DNA of 64,000 nt from Caulobacterales bacterium (GTDB taxonomy: Bacteria; Pseudomonadota; Alphaproteobacteria; Caulobacterales; Caulobacteraceae), in the NCBI GenBank assembly GCA_017302105.1, contig JAFLCS010000002.1, positions 251,001 to 315,000 of the forward strand, written 5' to 3'. A program made the position numbers and the translations under genes. How positions within the stretch are numbered: the stretch's first letter is position 1; each line of letters begins with the position of its first letter. Below, piece after piece: positions 54,986-64,000 of this stretch. The notes under the pieces were generated by a model. The model worked only from the letters and a program-made list of their open reading frames with translations, was not told the origin of the DNA and did not search any database.

Positions 54986-55297
54986 ATGCCCGACAACACT
55001 ACGCCCGTCGTTCACAACACCGCCGAGCACCGCTTCGAAATCGTCGAGGAAGGTCTGATCGCAGAGGCCCATTATTCGCCAGTGGCGGGGGCCTGGATCA
55101 TGGACCACACCGTCGTGCCGCCCGAGTGGGAGGGCAGGGGTATCGCCTCGTCTCTGGTGACTGCCGCGATCCGGGCGGCTCGTGCGGAAGGCGTGAAGAT
55201 CATCCCGACCTGTTCCTATGTGGTCGCCTGGTTGAAACGTCATCGCGATGAGCGGGACCTGGTCCCTGACGAGGCGCGCGCCGCACTGGGGCTTTAA
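54986..55297 (+). CDS. GNAT-family acetyltransferase (YjdJ-type small form)
   Basis: The 103-residue protein is a compact GNAT of the GCN5-like COG2388 type, with EEGLIAEAHYSPVAGAWIMD, VVPPEWEGRGIASSLVTAAI (acetyl-CoA loop) and IIPTCSYVVAWLKRH. The substrate is unknown. It is 40 bp after the Doc gene and in the same direction. Confidence 0.88.
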   Translation: MPDNTTPVVHNTAEHRFEIVEEGLIAEAHYSPVAGAWIMDHTVVPPEWEGRGIASSLVTAAIRAARAEGVKIIPTCSYVVAWLKRHRDERDLVPDEARAALGL

Positions 55298-55327
55298 GCG
55301 GGGGCGGCGAAGGTCTAGTTGATCGCC

Positions 55328-56110
55328 ATGACCCAACCTTCCCAAGACACCTGGACCGTCGCTGGCCGGACCTTTTCCTCGCGCCTGATCGTGGGCACCG
55401 GCAAATATGTCGACTACGCCCAGAACGCCGCCGCCGCCGAGGCGGCCGGGGCCGAGATCGTCACCGTAGCCCTGCGCCGGGTGAACCTGTCCGATCCGTC
55501 CCAGCCGATGCTGGTAGATTATGTGAAGCCGGACCGTTTCACCTTCCTCCCGAACACCGCCGGCTGTTTCACCGGCGAGGACGCGGTGCGGACCCTGCGT
55601 CTGGCGCGCGAGGCTGGCGGCTGGAACCTGGTCAAGCTGGAGGTGCTGTCGGACACGCCGCACCTGTATCCCGATATGCCCGAGACGCTTCGGGCACTCG
55701 ACCTGCTGGTCAAGGACGGCTTCGAGGTGATGGTCTATTGCACCGACGACGTGGTCATGGGCAAGCGGCTGGAAGAGGCCGGGGCCGCCGCCATCATGCC
55801 CGCCGCCGCTCCGATCGGCTCAGGCCTGGGCATCCAGAACCATGTGAACATCCGTCTGATCGTCGAACAGGCCAAGGTGCCGGTGCTGGTCGACGCCGGG
55901 GTCGGCACGGCCTCGGACGCCACCATCGCCATGGAGTTGGGCTGTGACGCAGTCCTGATGAACACCGCCATCGCCCAGGCGCGCGATCCCATCCTGATGG
56001 CCTCGGCCATGAAGCACGCGGTCATCGCCGGCCGCGAGGCCTATCTGGCCGGCCGGATGCCCAAGCGCCGCTACGCCTCGGCCTCCAGCCCGCTGTCTGG
56101 GCTGATCTAG
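55328..56110 (+). CDS. thiG: Thiazole synthase
   Basis: ThiG forms the thiazole ring of thiamine from deoxyxylulose phosphate and ThiS thiocarboxylate. The 260-residue protein has [40 protein letters not shown], the catalytic Lys in [20 protein letters not shown] and [20 protein letters not shown]. The ATG at 55328 is preferred over the TTG at 55319. No thiS, thiO or thiE is adjacent, and no TPP riboswitch was seen in the 30-bp gap. Confidence 0.95.
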   Translation: MTQPSQDTWTVAGRTFSSRLIVGTGKYVDYAQNAAAAEAAGAEIVTVALRRVNLSDPSQPMLVDYVKPDRFTFLPNTAGCFTGEDAVRTLRLAREAGGWNLVKLEVLSDTPHLYPDMPETLRALDLLVKDGFEVMVYCTDDVVMGKRLEEAGAAAIMPAAAPIGSGLGIQNHVNIRLIVEQAKVPVLVDAGVGTASDATIAMELGCDAVLMNTAIAQARDPILMASAMKHAVIAGREAYLAGRMPKRRYASASSPLSGLI

Positions 56111-56130
56111 AGCCGCCTCAACTCGACCCG

Positions 56131-56216
56131 TCATCGCCGGGTGTGTCCCGGCGATCTCGCGCCGACATCCGAGCTTGAACGGCAAAGGACCCCCGGGACG
56201 AGCCCGGGGGTGACGA
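56131..56216. repeat. Second palindromic repeat type (paired hairpins)
   Basis: Two perfect 9-bp stems: ATCGCCGGG/CCCGGCGAT (56133-56155, TGTGT loop) and ACCCCCGGG/CCCGGGGGT (56189-56211, ACGAG loop). The second unit read on the opposite strand resembles the first, including the flanking CGTCA, so the two form an inverted REP pair. This CCCGGG-type repeat is common in alphaproteobacterial intergenic DNA. It fills the 128-bp gap between thiG and the receptor gene and may also terminate both. Confidence 0.8.
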
Positions 56217-56238
56217 AGGGTGAGGGGCCCCGACCGGC

Positions 56239-58395
56239 CTAGAAGCGCGTGGTCAGGCCGATCCGGAACGAACGCGGCGCGCCAGGCGTGGAGTTATTGT
56301 TGTTGTGAGCTGAGGCGAAATAGTCCTCGTCCATCAGGTTCTCGACATTCAGCTGCACATCGATGCTGTCATTGACGGCATAGAACAGGGCCCCGTCGAT
56401 GCGGGTGTAGGCCCCCATCACTTGTGTGTTGTCTGCCGCCGCGAAGCGTTCGCCCTCGCGGATCAGGCCCAGGCCGGCCCCGAACGTCGGGGTGAAGTCG
56501 TAGCGCGTCCAGACCGAGAAGCTGTGTTCGGGCGTATTGGCCAGGCGATTGCCGGCCAGCACCGTGGCGGACTGATCCGCCGTGATTTCGGCCTCCTGCC
56601 AGGCATAGGCCGCGATGACGGTCCAGCGGTCGTTGATGCGGCCCGTGGCGCTGAGCTCAAGCCCACGGCTGCGTTGGCCGTCGACCAGAATTGACTGGCC
56701 CGGATTGGCCGGATCGGGAACCACCACATTGGTGCGGTCCAGCTGATAAAGGGCCGCCGTCAGACCCAGGATCGGCGTGATGTTCCACTTGGCCCCGACC
56801 TCGTAGTTGTCGAACTGCTCCGGCTCCAGCGAGACGGTCGTGGCCGACAGCGAGGTCATTTGCTCGCCCGAGCGCGGCAGATAGCTGCGCGAATAGCTGG
56901 CATAGAACGACAGATTGTCCTGCGGCTTGAACACCAGGCCTAGGCGTGGCGACCAAAGGCCGTCCGACGTCTCCAGCCGCGCGCCGGTCCGGCGGTTCAG
57001 GAAGTCGACCTCGAAGTTGTCATACCGAACCCCGAGCAGCACCTGAACCTGATCGGTCAGCTGGATCTGGTCCTGGACATAGAGCGCCGCTACCGTCGCT
57101 TCGCCGGTATTGGAGGCGTCAGTCGCGCTCTGGGCAAAGGTGATCGGGAGATTGATGGTCGGGTTCGTCAGCGGTGCCGTGACGCTGGTGGTGCCGCCCG
57201 GAAAATAGCCGGTCATGCGCAGATTTTCGGTCTCCTGGCGGCCCAGCTCGAAGCCCGCCATCAGGGTGTGATCCAGCCCGCCCAGGTTCGCTTCATGGAT
57301 GACGTCGGTCTGCGACAGCAGGTTCTGGCGCTGAGTGGCGTTGTTGTAGGCCGAGATCCGCACGGTCGTTCCGGTCGCATCGACCGCGCCCGGGAAGACG
57401 TTCTGATAAAATTTGTCGTAATCGGCGAAGCGCGTGCGGTTACGCACGATCAGGCCGTTGCCGAAGGTGTGCTCTGCAAACAGGTTCAGCGCATCGACGT
57501 CGGTGTCGGTCGGGCTCAGGGCCGGATCGCCGAAGAAGGTGCTCTGATAGCCGTCCAGCGGCCCGGCCGGATTGGTGCGCGTTCCGCCCGGATTGGCCGG
57601 CACGCCGCGATCGGCGATGCGGCGGTCTTCGAAATGCTCGTAGCCGATCTGGATTCGGGTCGACGGGGTGAGCTCAAAGCTGGCCGTCGGGTTCAGGCCG
57701 AAGCGCTCATAGGTCACACCGTCGCGGTAGCTGCCGGAGTCTTGGTACAGGCCCAAGATCCGCAGGGCCGCTTTTGGGCTGATCTCTAGGTTGAAATCGA
57801 CCGTCCCGCGGAAATGCTCGTCGGAGCCGGCCTCGATGTGCAGCTCGTTTTCGAGACCCCAGCCGGCCTGGCGGGTGACCCGGTTCAGAAGTCCACCCAG
57901 GCCGCCCCGCCCGAAGATCATGGCGTTGGGTCCGCGCAGGATCTCGACGCGCTCGATGTTGTACAGGTCACGATAATACTGGGTGTCGTCGCGCAGGCCG
58001 TCGGTAAAGTAGTCGGCGGTTGAGGTGTTGCCGCGGAAGACCAGGGCGTCGCGGTTGCCCTCACCCTGGGCGTAGCCGACGCCGGGCACATAGCGCACTA
58101 CGTCGGCCATGCTCTGAAGGCTCAGATCGTCGATCTGGTCTCGGGTGACGATGGAGATCGCCTGGGGCGTATCGATCAGGGCGGTGTCGGTGCGCGTGGC
58201 GCTGGAGGTGGTGTCAGCGTTGTAAACCGGGGCGCGCTGGCCGCGCACATCGATGGGGGCGACTTCGGTTCCTTCGTCGCCCGGCTGCGCCGCGCGTGCC
58301 TGGGCCTGGGCGCAGGCCGGGCCGGCGATCACTGAAGCGGCCACGCCGAAGGCGAGGAGGCGCACGGAATGGGGGGCCGAGAGGAACGAAGCCAT
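56239..58395 (-). CDS. TonB-dependent siderophore receptor (first)
   Basis: The 718-residue precursor begins MASFLSAPHSVRLLAFGVAA with a signal peptide ending near CAQAQA, then a plug (IDTPQAISIVTRDQIDDLSL, YVPGVGYAQGEGNRDALVFR, VEILRGPNAMIFGRGGLGG) and a 22-strand barrel ending FRIGLTTRF with terminal Phe. The plug resembles the FhuA/FiuA siderophore class. A Fur-type operator overlaps its promoter. Confidence 0.93.
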   Translation of the reverse strand: MASFLSAPHSVRLLAFGVAASVIAGPACAQAQARAAQPGDEGTEVAPIDVRGQRAPVYNADTTSSATRTDTALIDTPQAISIVTRDQIDDLSLQSMADVVRYVPGVGYAQGEGNRDALVFRGNTSTADYFTDGLRDDTQYYRDLYNIERVEILRGPNAMIFGRGGLGGLLNRVTRQAGWGLENELHIEAGSDEHFRGTVDFNLEISPKAALRILGLYQDSGSYRDGVTYERFGLNPTASFELTPSTRIQIGYEHFEDRRIADRGVPANPGGTRTNPAGPLDGYQSTFFGDPALSPTDTDVDALNLFAEHTFGNGLIVRNRTRFADYDKFYQNVFPGAVDATGTTVRISAYNNATQRQNLLSQTDVIHEANLGGLDHTLMAGFELGRQETENLRMTGYFPGGTTSVTAPLTNPTINLPITFAQSATDASNTGEATVAALYVQDQIQLTDQVQVLLGVRYDNFEVDFLNRRTGARLETSDGLWSPRLGLVFKPQDNLSFYASYSRSYLPRSGEQMTSLSATTVSLEPEQFDNYEVGAKWNITPILGLTAALYQLDRTNVVVPDPANPGQSILVDGQRSRGLELSATGRINDRWTVIAAYAWQEAEITADQSATVLAGNRLANTPEHSFSVWTRYDFTPTFGAGLGLIREGERFAAADNTQVMGAYTRIDGALFYAVNDSIDVQLNVENLMDEDYFASAHNNNNSTPGAPRSFRIGLTTRF

Positions 58396-58427
58396 TTGAA
58401 AGGTCCTGGAGAGGGAAAGACGGGGGG

Positions 58428-58456
58428 TCTCTAGTAGAGGTGCGAATGAATCGCAA
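58428..58456 (-). promoter_or_regulatory. Promoter and Fur-type operator of the first TonB receptor
   Basis: On the minus strand, -35 TTGCGA (58456-58451) and -10 TAGAGA (58433-58428) are 17 bp apart. TGCGA-N5-TCGCA at 58441-58455 overlaps the -35 and spacer; two further TGCGA motifs follow (58457-58461, 58463-58467). The format resembles alphaproteobacterial Fur/Mur boxes (TGCAAAT-N-ATTTGCA). Confidence 0.65.
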
Positions 58457-58647
58457 TGCGAATGCGAAACTTTATCAGCATGGCGCTGGCATAATGTGCT
58501 CTCGCGGCCTGCTTCGCCCCTGACGCCGAACGGAAGCCTCAGGCTTCGTGGGCCTCCGCCCTTTGATCGCACCCGTCTGGCCCGAGGCACCGGGGGCAGC
58601 GATCGTCGCCTTGTCCGCATGAAAACTGCGGCCGGTAGATCCGAGGA

Positions 58648-59331
58648 TCAGGCGTCGGCGAAGCGCCGGATGAGGTTGTGATAGACGGCGGTCAACTGAA
58701 CCGTCAGTGGGTCGCCCTGTCCGGCCTTGGCAGCGTGGGACTGAATGGCTTGGTCCAGGTCAAACAGGATCGTCCGCTCGGTGTCGTCGCGCACCATGCT
58801 CTGGATCCAGAAGAAGCTGGCGATGCGTTCGCCGCGCGTGACCGGCTCGACCCGGTGCAGGCTTGATGCCGGATAGAGCACCAGATCGCCGGCGTTCAGC
58901 TTGACCGCCTGACCACCGAATGGTCCTTCAATGATCAGCTCACCGCCGTCGTAGTCGTCAGGTCCAGCCAGAAACAGGGTCGCCGACAGATCGGTGCGGA
59001 TCCGGGCGTGGGTTCCGCGGATGGGGCGGATGGCATTATCAACGTGGGCCCCGAAGCCCTCGCCCACGCCGTAGCGATTGAACAGGGGTGGGAAGGTCTT
59101 TAGCGGCAGGGCCGCCGACACAAACAGAGAGCTGCGCCCCAGGGCGTCGATCACCTGATCGCCGAGTTCGCGCGCGAGCGGCGAAGCCTCGGGCAGCTGA
59201 CGGTTCTTCTTCACCAGCGACGATTGAGCGCCAGCCGTCGCATTCCCGTCGGTCCAGTCGGCCTGATCGAGCCGTCGCCGGAAGGCGGCGACCTCCTCGG
59301 GAGATAGAACCGACGGAATGCAGAGCAGCAC
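58648..59331 (-). CDS. PKHD-type Fe(II)/2-oxoglutarate dioxygenase (PiuC/YbiX)
   Basis: The 227-residue protein shows YbiX/PiuC features: [20 protein letters not shown] with the HxD iron ligands, [20 protein letters not shown], and [20 protein letters not shown] with the distal His and 2-oxoglutarate Arg. PiuC genes typically follow siderophore-receptor genes. It starts 11 bp after the second receptor on the same strand. Confidence 0.93.
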   Translation of the reverse strand: MLLCIPSVLSPEEVAAFRRRLDQADWTDGNATAGAQSSLVKKNRQLPEASPLARELGDQVIDALGRSSLFVSAALPLKTFPPLFNRYGVGEGFGAHVDNAIRPIRGTHARIRTDLSATLFLAGPDDYDGGELIIEGPFGGQAVKLNAGDLVLYPASSLHRVEPVTRGERIASFFWIQSMVRDDTERTILFDLDQAIQSHAAKAGQGDPLTVQLTAVYHNLIRRFADA

Positions 59332-59342
59332 GGGGATACCTC

Positions 59343-61595
59343 CTAGAAGTCGTAGTCGACCCGCAACTGAACAGATCGGCCCGGTGCGATGTAGCTGAAC
59401 GGTGTGCCTGAGCGGTACAATGCGTCGTAATAGACCTCGTCGGTCACATTCAGGACATTGAACGAAACCTCGACCTGGTCGGTCAGCTGGTAGCCGCCGA
59501 ACAGGTCGAAGCGCCAGTAATCCGGTAGCCGCGTCCTGGTTGCGACGACGCCACCGCCGGCCCGTTCAGAATTGTAGATGGCCGTTCCACCCAGGTTGAG
59601 CTGGTCGTTCACCTGATAGCGTGAGGTCAGGGTGAAGCTGGTTTCCGATACGTTCGGGAACGGTTGGCCGATCTGGGCCGGCTGTCCGCTGGCCAGGACC
59701 TCGGTGTCGAGCAAGGTGATGCCGCCAAACACGCTCCACTGATCGGTGATGTTGCCGGCGACCAGGAATTCGGCCCCTCGCACCCGCTGTTCGCCGTCGT
59801 TGGTGACGATGGCGCTCGCACCCGAACCGACGACGGTGCGCGCATCGGTCTTGTCGATCTGGAAGATTGCGCCCGTCACATCGAGGTGACCGCCGAACAG
59901 GGTGGCCTTGGCTCCCAGCTCCCAGGCGATGTTCCGCTCGGGATCCAGATCGACGATCCGTGCGTCCAACCCGCCGTAGTCCAGACCGGTCGAATCGAGT
60001 TGCTCGCCCGAGGGGTTCGAGGAGGAGGCGACGTTGGCATAAAGGGTGATGTTGGGGCGCACCAGATAGGCCGCTCCGAGGTGCCAGTTCAGGAAGGACG
60101 AGCTGGACTCCCGCGCGGTTAGCGCTCCGGTGGCGACAGTGACATTACGCAGTTCGACATCATAGGTGTCCCAACGCAGGCCGCCGAGCAGTCGCCACTG
60201 GTCGTTCAGGTGGATGGTGTCGAGCAGATAGACGGCGCGGCTGGCGACCTCGATCCGGTTGCGGCTGACGACGCCGTTATCGACGGTCGCCCAGGGCCGG
60301 TAGGGGTTCGGGTTATAGAGGTCCTGGCGGGGATTGCCGGTTGCGCCGGTGCAGGGATCGGTCGCGCATTCGGTGAACGAGCCCTGGCGGTTCAGGATGC
60401 GCTCGCCAGACACCTCGTACCCTCCAACGATCGTATGTTGCATCCCGCCCCAGACAGGCTGCCACGTCAGCTGGGTCTGATTGACCAGATATTCGGTAAT
60501 GGCGTTGCGGCGCTTGGCGTTCGCGCCGACCGTGCGTAGCGCGACATTGGGCTGTTCGGGAGCCGAGGCAGTGTAGGCATTGCCGGTGTCGCCGTAACGG
60601 ATGATCGAATGCAGGCTGAGGTTCTCCCCAACTCGCCAGTCGCCGGTCAGGGTATAGACGTCGACGTAGGAGCGCCCGAAGTCGCGCTGGGTGAGACCGT
60701 AGAAATTCTCACGATTAACGTCGAACGGGCGGTTGTTGGCGAGGTCATAAGGCACCCCCCAATCCGGCATATAGTCCGTCTTGAGATGGTAGTAGTCCGC
60801 GCCCAGTCTCAGGTCCTGGATCGGGCTCCATTCGGCCGCGAAGGCCAGGCCCCAGCGGTTGTTGTAGACGGCGTTTCGGCCCGGCGTATTGGAATCCTGG
60901 TAAAGGCCGTTGAAGCGGATCGCGACGGTGTCGCCGATATGCCGGCTGACGTCGAGGCTGGCCCGGGTGAGGCTGTCGGTGCCGACCACCAGCTCCAGAT
61001 CTCCGAAATCGACCGGAGCGGGCTGTTTGGTGATGAGGCTGACGGCACCGCCTGTTGTGCCGCGACCGGCAAAAGCCGATGAAGGACCGCGCAGGATCTC
61101 GATCTGTTCGACCCCGAAGGAATCCCGGATCGCGACGCCCGGATCGCGTACGCCGTCAACATAGATGTCGTTACGCACATCGAAGCCGCGAATGAAGAAG
61201 CGATCGCCGAAGGCATTGCCGCCTTCGCCGGTACCCAGCGTCACGCCTGGCTGAATGGTCATGATCTCGCGCAGGCCGCCCGCACCGAGATCATCGATGT
61301 AATCAGCCGACAGGACCTGGACCGACTTGGGCGTTTCCTGGAGTGGCTCGGTCAGCAGGGGCGAGGCCGAGTTGATCGTCCGGTAGGGCGCGTCGGGGTC
61401 GGCATAGGGATGCTCGTTCAGCCGCTCGGCGCGTACGTCGATGGGATCCAGCTCATCTGCCGGCATGGCCGGCTGAACCTCCGCGCCTGCGGGCGGCTGC
61501 GCCCCGTGCGCCATGGCCGGCAGCGGTGCAGCGACGGCGGCAAGGCCGAGGCTGAGCGCGCGCAGGGAAAGCGGAGCGCGGTAATTTGAAGACAT
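59343..61595 (-). CDS. TonB-dependent siderophore receptor (second, PiuA/Fiu-like)
   Basis: The 750-residue precursor has a signal peptide ([20 protein letters not shown]), the plug blocks [40 protein letters not shown] and [19 protein letters not shown], and a barrel ending LRVDYDF with terminal Phe. The plug motifs and the adjacent PiuC favour a catecholate-siderophore receptor of the PiuA/Fiu kind. The ATG at 61595 is preferred to the GTG at 61610. Confidence 0.93.
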   Translation of the reverse strand: MSSNYRAPLSLRALSLGLAAVAAPLPAMAHGAQPPAGAEVQPAMPADELDPIDVRAERLNEHPYADPDAPYRTINSASPLLTEPLQETPKSVQVLSADYIDDLGAGGLREIMTIQPGVTLGTGEGGNAFGDRFFIRGFDVRNDIYVDGVRDPGVAIRDSFGVEQIEILRGPSSAFAGRGTTGGAVSLITKQPAPVDFGDLELVVGTDSLTRASLDVSRHIGDTVAIRFNGLYQDSNTPGRNAVYNNRWGLAFAAEWSPIQDLRLGADYYHLKTDYMPDWGVPYDLANNRPFDVNRENFYGLTQRDFGRSYVDVYTLTGDWRVGENLSLHSIIRYGDTGNAYTASAPEQPNVALRTVGANAKRRNAITEYLVNQTQLTWQPVWGGMQHTIVGGYEVSGERILNRQGSFTECATDPCTGATGNPRQDLYNPNPYRPWATVDNGVVSRNRIEVASRAVYLLDTIHLNDQWRLLGGLRWDTYDVELRNVTVATGALTARESSSSFLNWHLGAAYLVRPNITLYANVASSSNPSGEQLDSTGLDYGGLDARIVDLDPERNIAWELGAKATLFGGHLDVTGAIFQIDKTDARTVVGSGASAIVTNDGEQRVRGAEFLVAGNITDQWSVFGGITLLDTEVLASGQPAQIGQPFPNVSETSFTLTSRYQVNDQLNLGGTAIYNSERAGGGVVATRTRLPDYWRFDLFGGYQLTDQVEVSFNVLNVTDEVYYDALYRSGTPFSYIAPGRSVQLRVDYDF

Positions 61596-61625
61596 CGAGA
61601 GGAATCCCACACAGAAAGTGTGGGT

Positions 61626-61675
61626 TCACTATCGATGATGCGTCCTATTCGCAAATTAATTGCGATTAGTTCGCA
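61626..61675 (-). promoter_or_regulatory. Promoter and Fur-type operator of the second TonB receptor
   Basis: On the minus strand, -35 TTGCGA (61654-61649) and -10 TAGTGA (61631-61626) are 17 bp apart. TCGCAA-N5-TTGCGA (61649-61665) overlaps the -35 and TGCGA-N5-TCGCA (61661-61675) lies just upstream. The same promoter and operator words occur before the first receptor. Confidence 0.65.
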
Positions 61676-61677
61676 CA

Positions 61678-62472
61678 TCAGGTCTCGGGTGAAGCCGGCC
61701 CTGTTGCCTGGGCGGCATCGATCGCGGCCTGCAGGTCTGAGACCGAGCCGGCGTTGATCAGCTCGCCGTTGACGATGAAGGTCGGCGTTCCAGACAGGCC
61801 GATATTGCGCGCCAGGGTCATGACGTCGCTCAGGTGCTGGCTGGTCTCATCATCAGAGATGACGGTTCGCGCCGGTGCCAGATCCACGCCATTGGCCACC
61901 AGGATGGCATCAACCGAAGCCTGATCGATCGTCTGGGCGGCCATCAGCGCCTGGTGGACCTGGGGATAGCGGCCCTGCTGCCAGGCCGCCAGAGCGGCGC
62001 GCGCGGCATACTCCGAAAGCGGCTCATCGCGGTCCAGGATGGGCCATTCCTTGAAGACGAAGCGAACGTCGGGGTTGGCCGCGACCAGCTCCATATAGGG
62101 ATCGGCGATCTGCTTGCAGTAGGGGCAACGGTAGTCGAAGAATTGCACGACCGTAACGGCGGCGTCGACCGGTCCCATGGCCGGGTCGCGCGCATCCTGT
62201 CCAAGGGCCGGCAGGTTCTGGGCGATCGCGGCGCGCGCCGCATCCTGAATGGCCAGGGACTCCTGCTGCTGTAGCCGTAGCGTCGCCTCACGCAGCATTT
62301 CCGGATTGCTGAGGAGGGCAGAGCGGACCTGTTGGGTCAGGCTGCCGGGCACGAAGGGGGTCGCCGCCAGGATCAACGCCACCAGTGAGACGATCAGGGC
62401 CGCCCATCCCGGATTGAACCGGTCCAGCAGGCTCGTCTCTTGAGGGCGCTCAGGCGGTGGCGTGTCAGTCAT
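61678..62472 (-). CDS. DsbA-family thioredoxin-fold protein
   Basis: The 264-residue protein has a membrane anchor (about 25-45, AALIVSLVALILAATPFV), a helical linker, then the DsbA-type domain with FFDYRCPYCKQIADPYMELV (CPYC near residue 115), FVFKEWPIL and GLSGTPTFIVNGELI (cis-Pro). It should oxidise or isomerise disulfides in the periplasm. It follows the M48 gene by 11 bp. Confidence 0.92.
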   Translation of the reverse strand: MTDTPPPERPQETSLLDRFNPGWAALIVSLVALILAATPFVPGSLTQQVRSALLSNPEMLREATLRLQQQESLAIQDAARAAIAQNLPALGQDARDPAMGPVDAAVTVVQFFDYRCPYCKQIADPYMELVAANPDVRFVFKEWPILDRDEPLSEYAARAALAAWQQGRYPQVHQALMAAQTIDQASVDAILVANGVDLAPARTVISDDETSQHLSDVMTLARNIGLSGTPTFIVNGELINAGSVSDLQAAIDAAQATGPASPET

Positions 62473-62483
62473 TCGTCAGCCTT

Positions 62484-63854
62484 CTAATTCTCTTGGGCCC
62501 GGTCCAGTTCGGCAATGTCTTCCAGGCTCGCGCCGGTCGCCAGGATTATGTCGACGGCCCGGCGATAGGCGGCCGATCCCGGCTCAAGACGCGACCGCGC
62601 AAATACTGCGGCGCGCTGAGCTTCCTCCATTTCCCGAATTGAGAAATGGTACTCCGCCTGGGCCAGACGGGCCTGACCGTCCTCACCGAGCGACCCATAG
62701 GCCTGGGACATCAGCAAATAGGCAAACGGGTTGTCCCGCTCAAAGGCCAGCGACCGATGCAGTTCGGAAATCGCTTCCTGCAAGCGGTCCGGACGCTCCT
62801 GGGCGATAATGGCCTGGGCCAGGTTCACACGCAGCAGACCGGCCTCTGGCAGGAGATCGACGGCGCGGCGATGCGCTGGCTCAGCTTCGAGTGGGCGGCC
62901 GGCCTCAAACAGGACCTGACCCTTCAACTCCCAAAGGAAGGGATTGTCCGGACCCTCTTCCAGCAGGGTGTCGATCTGGCTGAGGGCATCGTCTGTATTC
63001 GCCGCGCGATAGGCGGCGATGGCGCGCGCATATCTAGCTTCAAACGACGTGTCGCTCGAAGGATAGCGCTGAAGCGTATAGGCCGGTGCATTCAGGAAGG
63101 CGTACAGCTTGGCCTGCATGACGCGATGCCGGAACAGGGCCTCCTCGGTATCTCTGACGCCATGGTGCGCCTGTTCGGCGACCCGCCGACGCAGCCCCGA
63201 GATCCGGTCACTCGAAAGCGGATGGCTGCGGAAGAAGGGGAAGCGACGCTCTTCGGAAAACAGTTCCTGATACCTAAACTCTTCAAAGAACTCGACCAGC
63301 CCGTCACCGGAGACACCCGCGGCTTCCAAGGCCGTCACAGCCGCCTGATCCGCGGCCGCTTCCTGGGATCGGGAATAGGTCAGGGCTCCAAGGGTGCCGA
63401 AATAGCCCGAACTTCCAACCAGCACGGCAGCGGCGTCCGGAGCGCCCGCGAGGGCGGCGAGGACGCCCAGACCCATGGTCAACAGAAACGGTCGCATCCC
63501 GGCCGACTGCATTTCGCCGCGAATGGAATGGCCACCCGCCAGGTGCCCGGCCTCGTGCGCGAGCACGCCCAGAAACTGGTTGGGCGTATCCGCCTCCATG
63601 ATAAGGCCGGTGTGGAATCCCATCCGTAGCCCCTGGGTCGCAAAGGCGTTCAGGGTCGAGTCATTGATCAGCAGAATCGTGACGTCGTCCGGAACCAGGC
63701 CGGCCGCTTCCAGGATCGGGTCTGCGCCCTCGCGGATCGTCATCTCGATCTCGGTATCGCGGATGAGCGACTGCGCCTGGGCGAGGACCGGTGTGGCGAC
63801 CCATAGGGTCGCCGCCGTCAGGGCTGCGAGCCATCCGCTTCGGAGTTTGGACAT
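62484..63854 (-). CDS. M48-family periplasmic metalloprotease with TPR-like tail
   Basis: The 456-residue precursor has a signal peptide (MSKLRSGWLAALTAATLWVA), an M48 domain with FLGVLAHEAGHLAGGHS (HEAGH near residue 100) and SRSQEAAADQAAVTALEAAG (third ligand), then TPR-like helices (about 270-440). It resembles BepA/LoiP-type proteases that monitor outer-membrane assembly. It follows the rne end by 39 bp on the same strand. Confidence 0.92.
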   Translation of the reverse strand: MSKLRSGWLAALTAATLWVATPVLAQAQSLIRDTEIEMTIREGADPILEAAGLVPDDVTILLINDSTLNAFATQGLRMGFHTGLIMEADTPNQFLGVLAHEAGHLAGGHSIRGEMQSAGMRPFLLTMGLGVLAALAGAPDAAAVLVGSSGYFGTLGALTYSRSQEAAADQAAVTALEAAGVSGDGLVEFFEEFRYQELFSEERRFPFFRSHPLSSDRISGLRRRVAEQAHHGVRDTEEALFRHRVMQAKLYAFLNAPAYTLQRYPSSDTSFEARYARAIAAYRAANTDDALSQIDTLLEEGPDNPFLWELKGQVLFEAGRPLEAEPAHRRAVDLLPEAGLLRVNLAQAIIAQERPDRLQEAISELHRSLAFERDNPFAYLLMSQAYGSLGEDGQARLAQAEYHFSIREMEEAQRAAVFARSRLEPGSAAYRRAVDIILATGASLEDIAELDRAQEN

Positions 63855-63893
63855 GACGCGTCCTCCTTGGCTCGACCCTTCAACCGGGTCCCG

Positions 63894-64000
63894 TCAGCGA
63901 CCGAGTCGCCACCACCCCCGCTTGGGCTTTTCGGGGGGCGCGGTGATCTCGCCCTCGGGCAGTGGCAATTCTGAGGCCAGATTCTCCGCACCGCCTTCGG
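63894..64000 (-). CDS. rne: Ribonuclease E, C-terminal end (partial)
   Basis: The visible 34 codons end with EKPKRGWWRLGR and a TGA stop (63896-63894). Caulobacter RNase E ends with a GWW motif that binds PNPase in the degradosome, and the residues before it are also acidic/Pro-rich. This makes rne the best call, though only the tail is inside the window. The start lies to the right. Confidence 0.72.
   Translation of the reverse strand, partial: EGGAENLASELPLPEGEITAPPEKPKRGWWRLGR

Noticed and set aside
54323-55297. Toxin-antitoxin and GNAT genes as a three-gene toxin module
   Set aside because: The GNAT belongs to the small YjdJ type, not the TacT-type toxin acetyltransferases, and is separated by 40 bp from doc.
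55298-55327. TPP riboswitch upstream of thiG
   Set aside because: The gap is only 30 bp and has no THI-box sequence.

Overview
The window reads as chromosomal core DNA of a GC-rich alphaproteobacterium of the order Caulobacterales, most like Brevundimonas or Caulobacter. This rests on a PopZ polar-organizer homologue next to tolC and valS, an alphaproteobacterial yceD-plsX-fabH-ihfA-merR cluster, a UQCC-type cytochrome bc1 chaperone, DUF6768 and DUF2842 membrane proteins, and an RNase E tail with the Caulobacter-type GWW motif at the right edge. The species is inferred from gene content only. Coding density is high, with many 4-bp overlaps. No prophage, IS element, CRISPR array or rRNA operon was found.

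Layout. 0-2.7 kb: beta-oxidation pair (thiolase, FadB/FadJ-like). 2.7-4.6 kb: a small HTH protein, then an ECF sigma factor between two paralogous DUF6768 membrane proteins. 4.6-6.5 kb: DUF488, epoxide-hydrolase-like and Ogt genes. 6.6-13.6 kb: the de novo NAD operon nadA-(M50 protease)-nadB-nadC, behind a promoter with two palindromic operators and flanked by two SleB-type cell-wall hydrolases. 14-19.4 kb: the glycine cleavage operon gcvT-gcvH-osmC-gcvPA-gcvPB under a tandem glycine riboswitch. 19.4-26.4 kb: fbp, a probable adenine deaminase, a CPBP protease, two tandem secreted paralogues separated by a relic of the argS 3' end, argS itself and another secreted protein. 26.5-32.6 kb: ispH-rnhA, bamE, UQCC chaperone, yceD-plsX-fabH-ihfA-merR and tRNA-Pro. 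32.6-37.0 kb: small membrane proteins, heme A synthase, a PhoX-like protein and rplM-rpsI. 37-38.1 kb: a REP/BIME-like palindromic element touching a DUF559 endonuclease gene, with degenerate copies nearby. 38.1-46.2 kb: argC, a GH10 enzyme, WecG/TagA glycosyltransferase, acyltransferase, the homogentisate pathway (hmgA, fumarylacetoacetase-like), an excalibur protein, tRNA-Cys and a degenerate PCMT-like protein. 46.4-54.3 kb: tolC, popZ, valS, tlyA, a Tyr/Gly-rich glycine-zipper protein and a TrmA/RumA-type RNA methyltransferase. 54.3-56.1 kb: an AbrB-type antitoxin with Doc toxin, a GNAT protein and thiG. 56.1-61.7 kb: two TonB-dependent receptors and a PiuC-like dioxygenase, with matching operators at both receptor promoters. 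61.7-64 kb: DsbA-like and M48 envelope proteins and the end of rne.

The most noteworthy signals are the argS relic that records a tandem duplication, the palindromic element coupled to the DUF559 gene, the sigma factor between two paralogues, the shared iron-type operators, the paired nadA operators, the AbrB-Doc pairing, and an OsmC gene inside the glycine cleavage operon. No wholly new system is evident. The DUF559/palindrome pair and the DUF6768-sigma-DUF6768 module are the best candidates.
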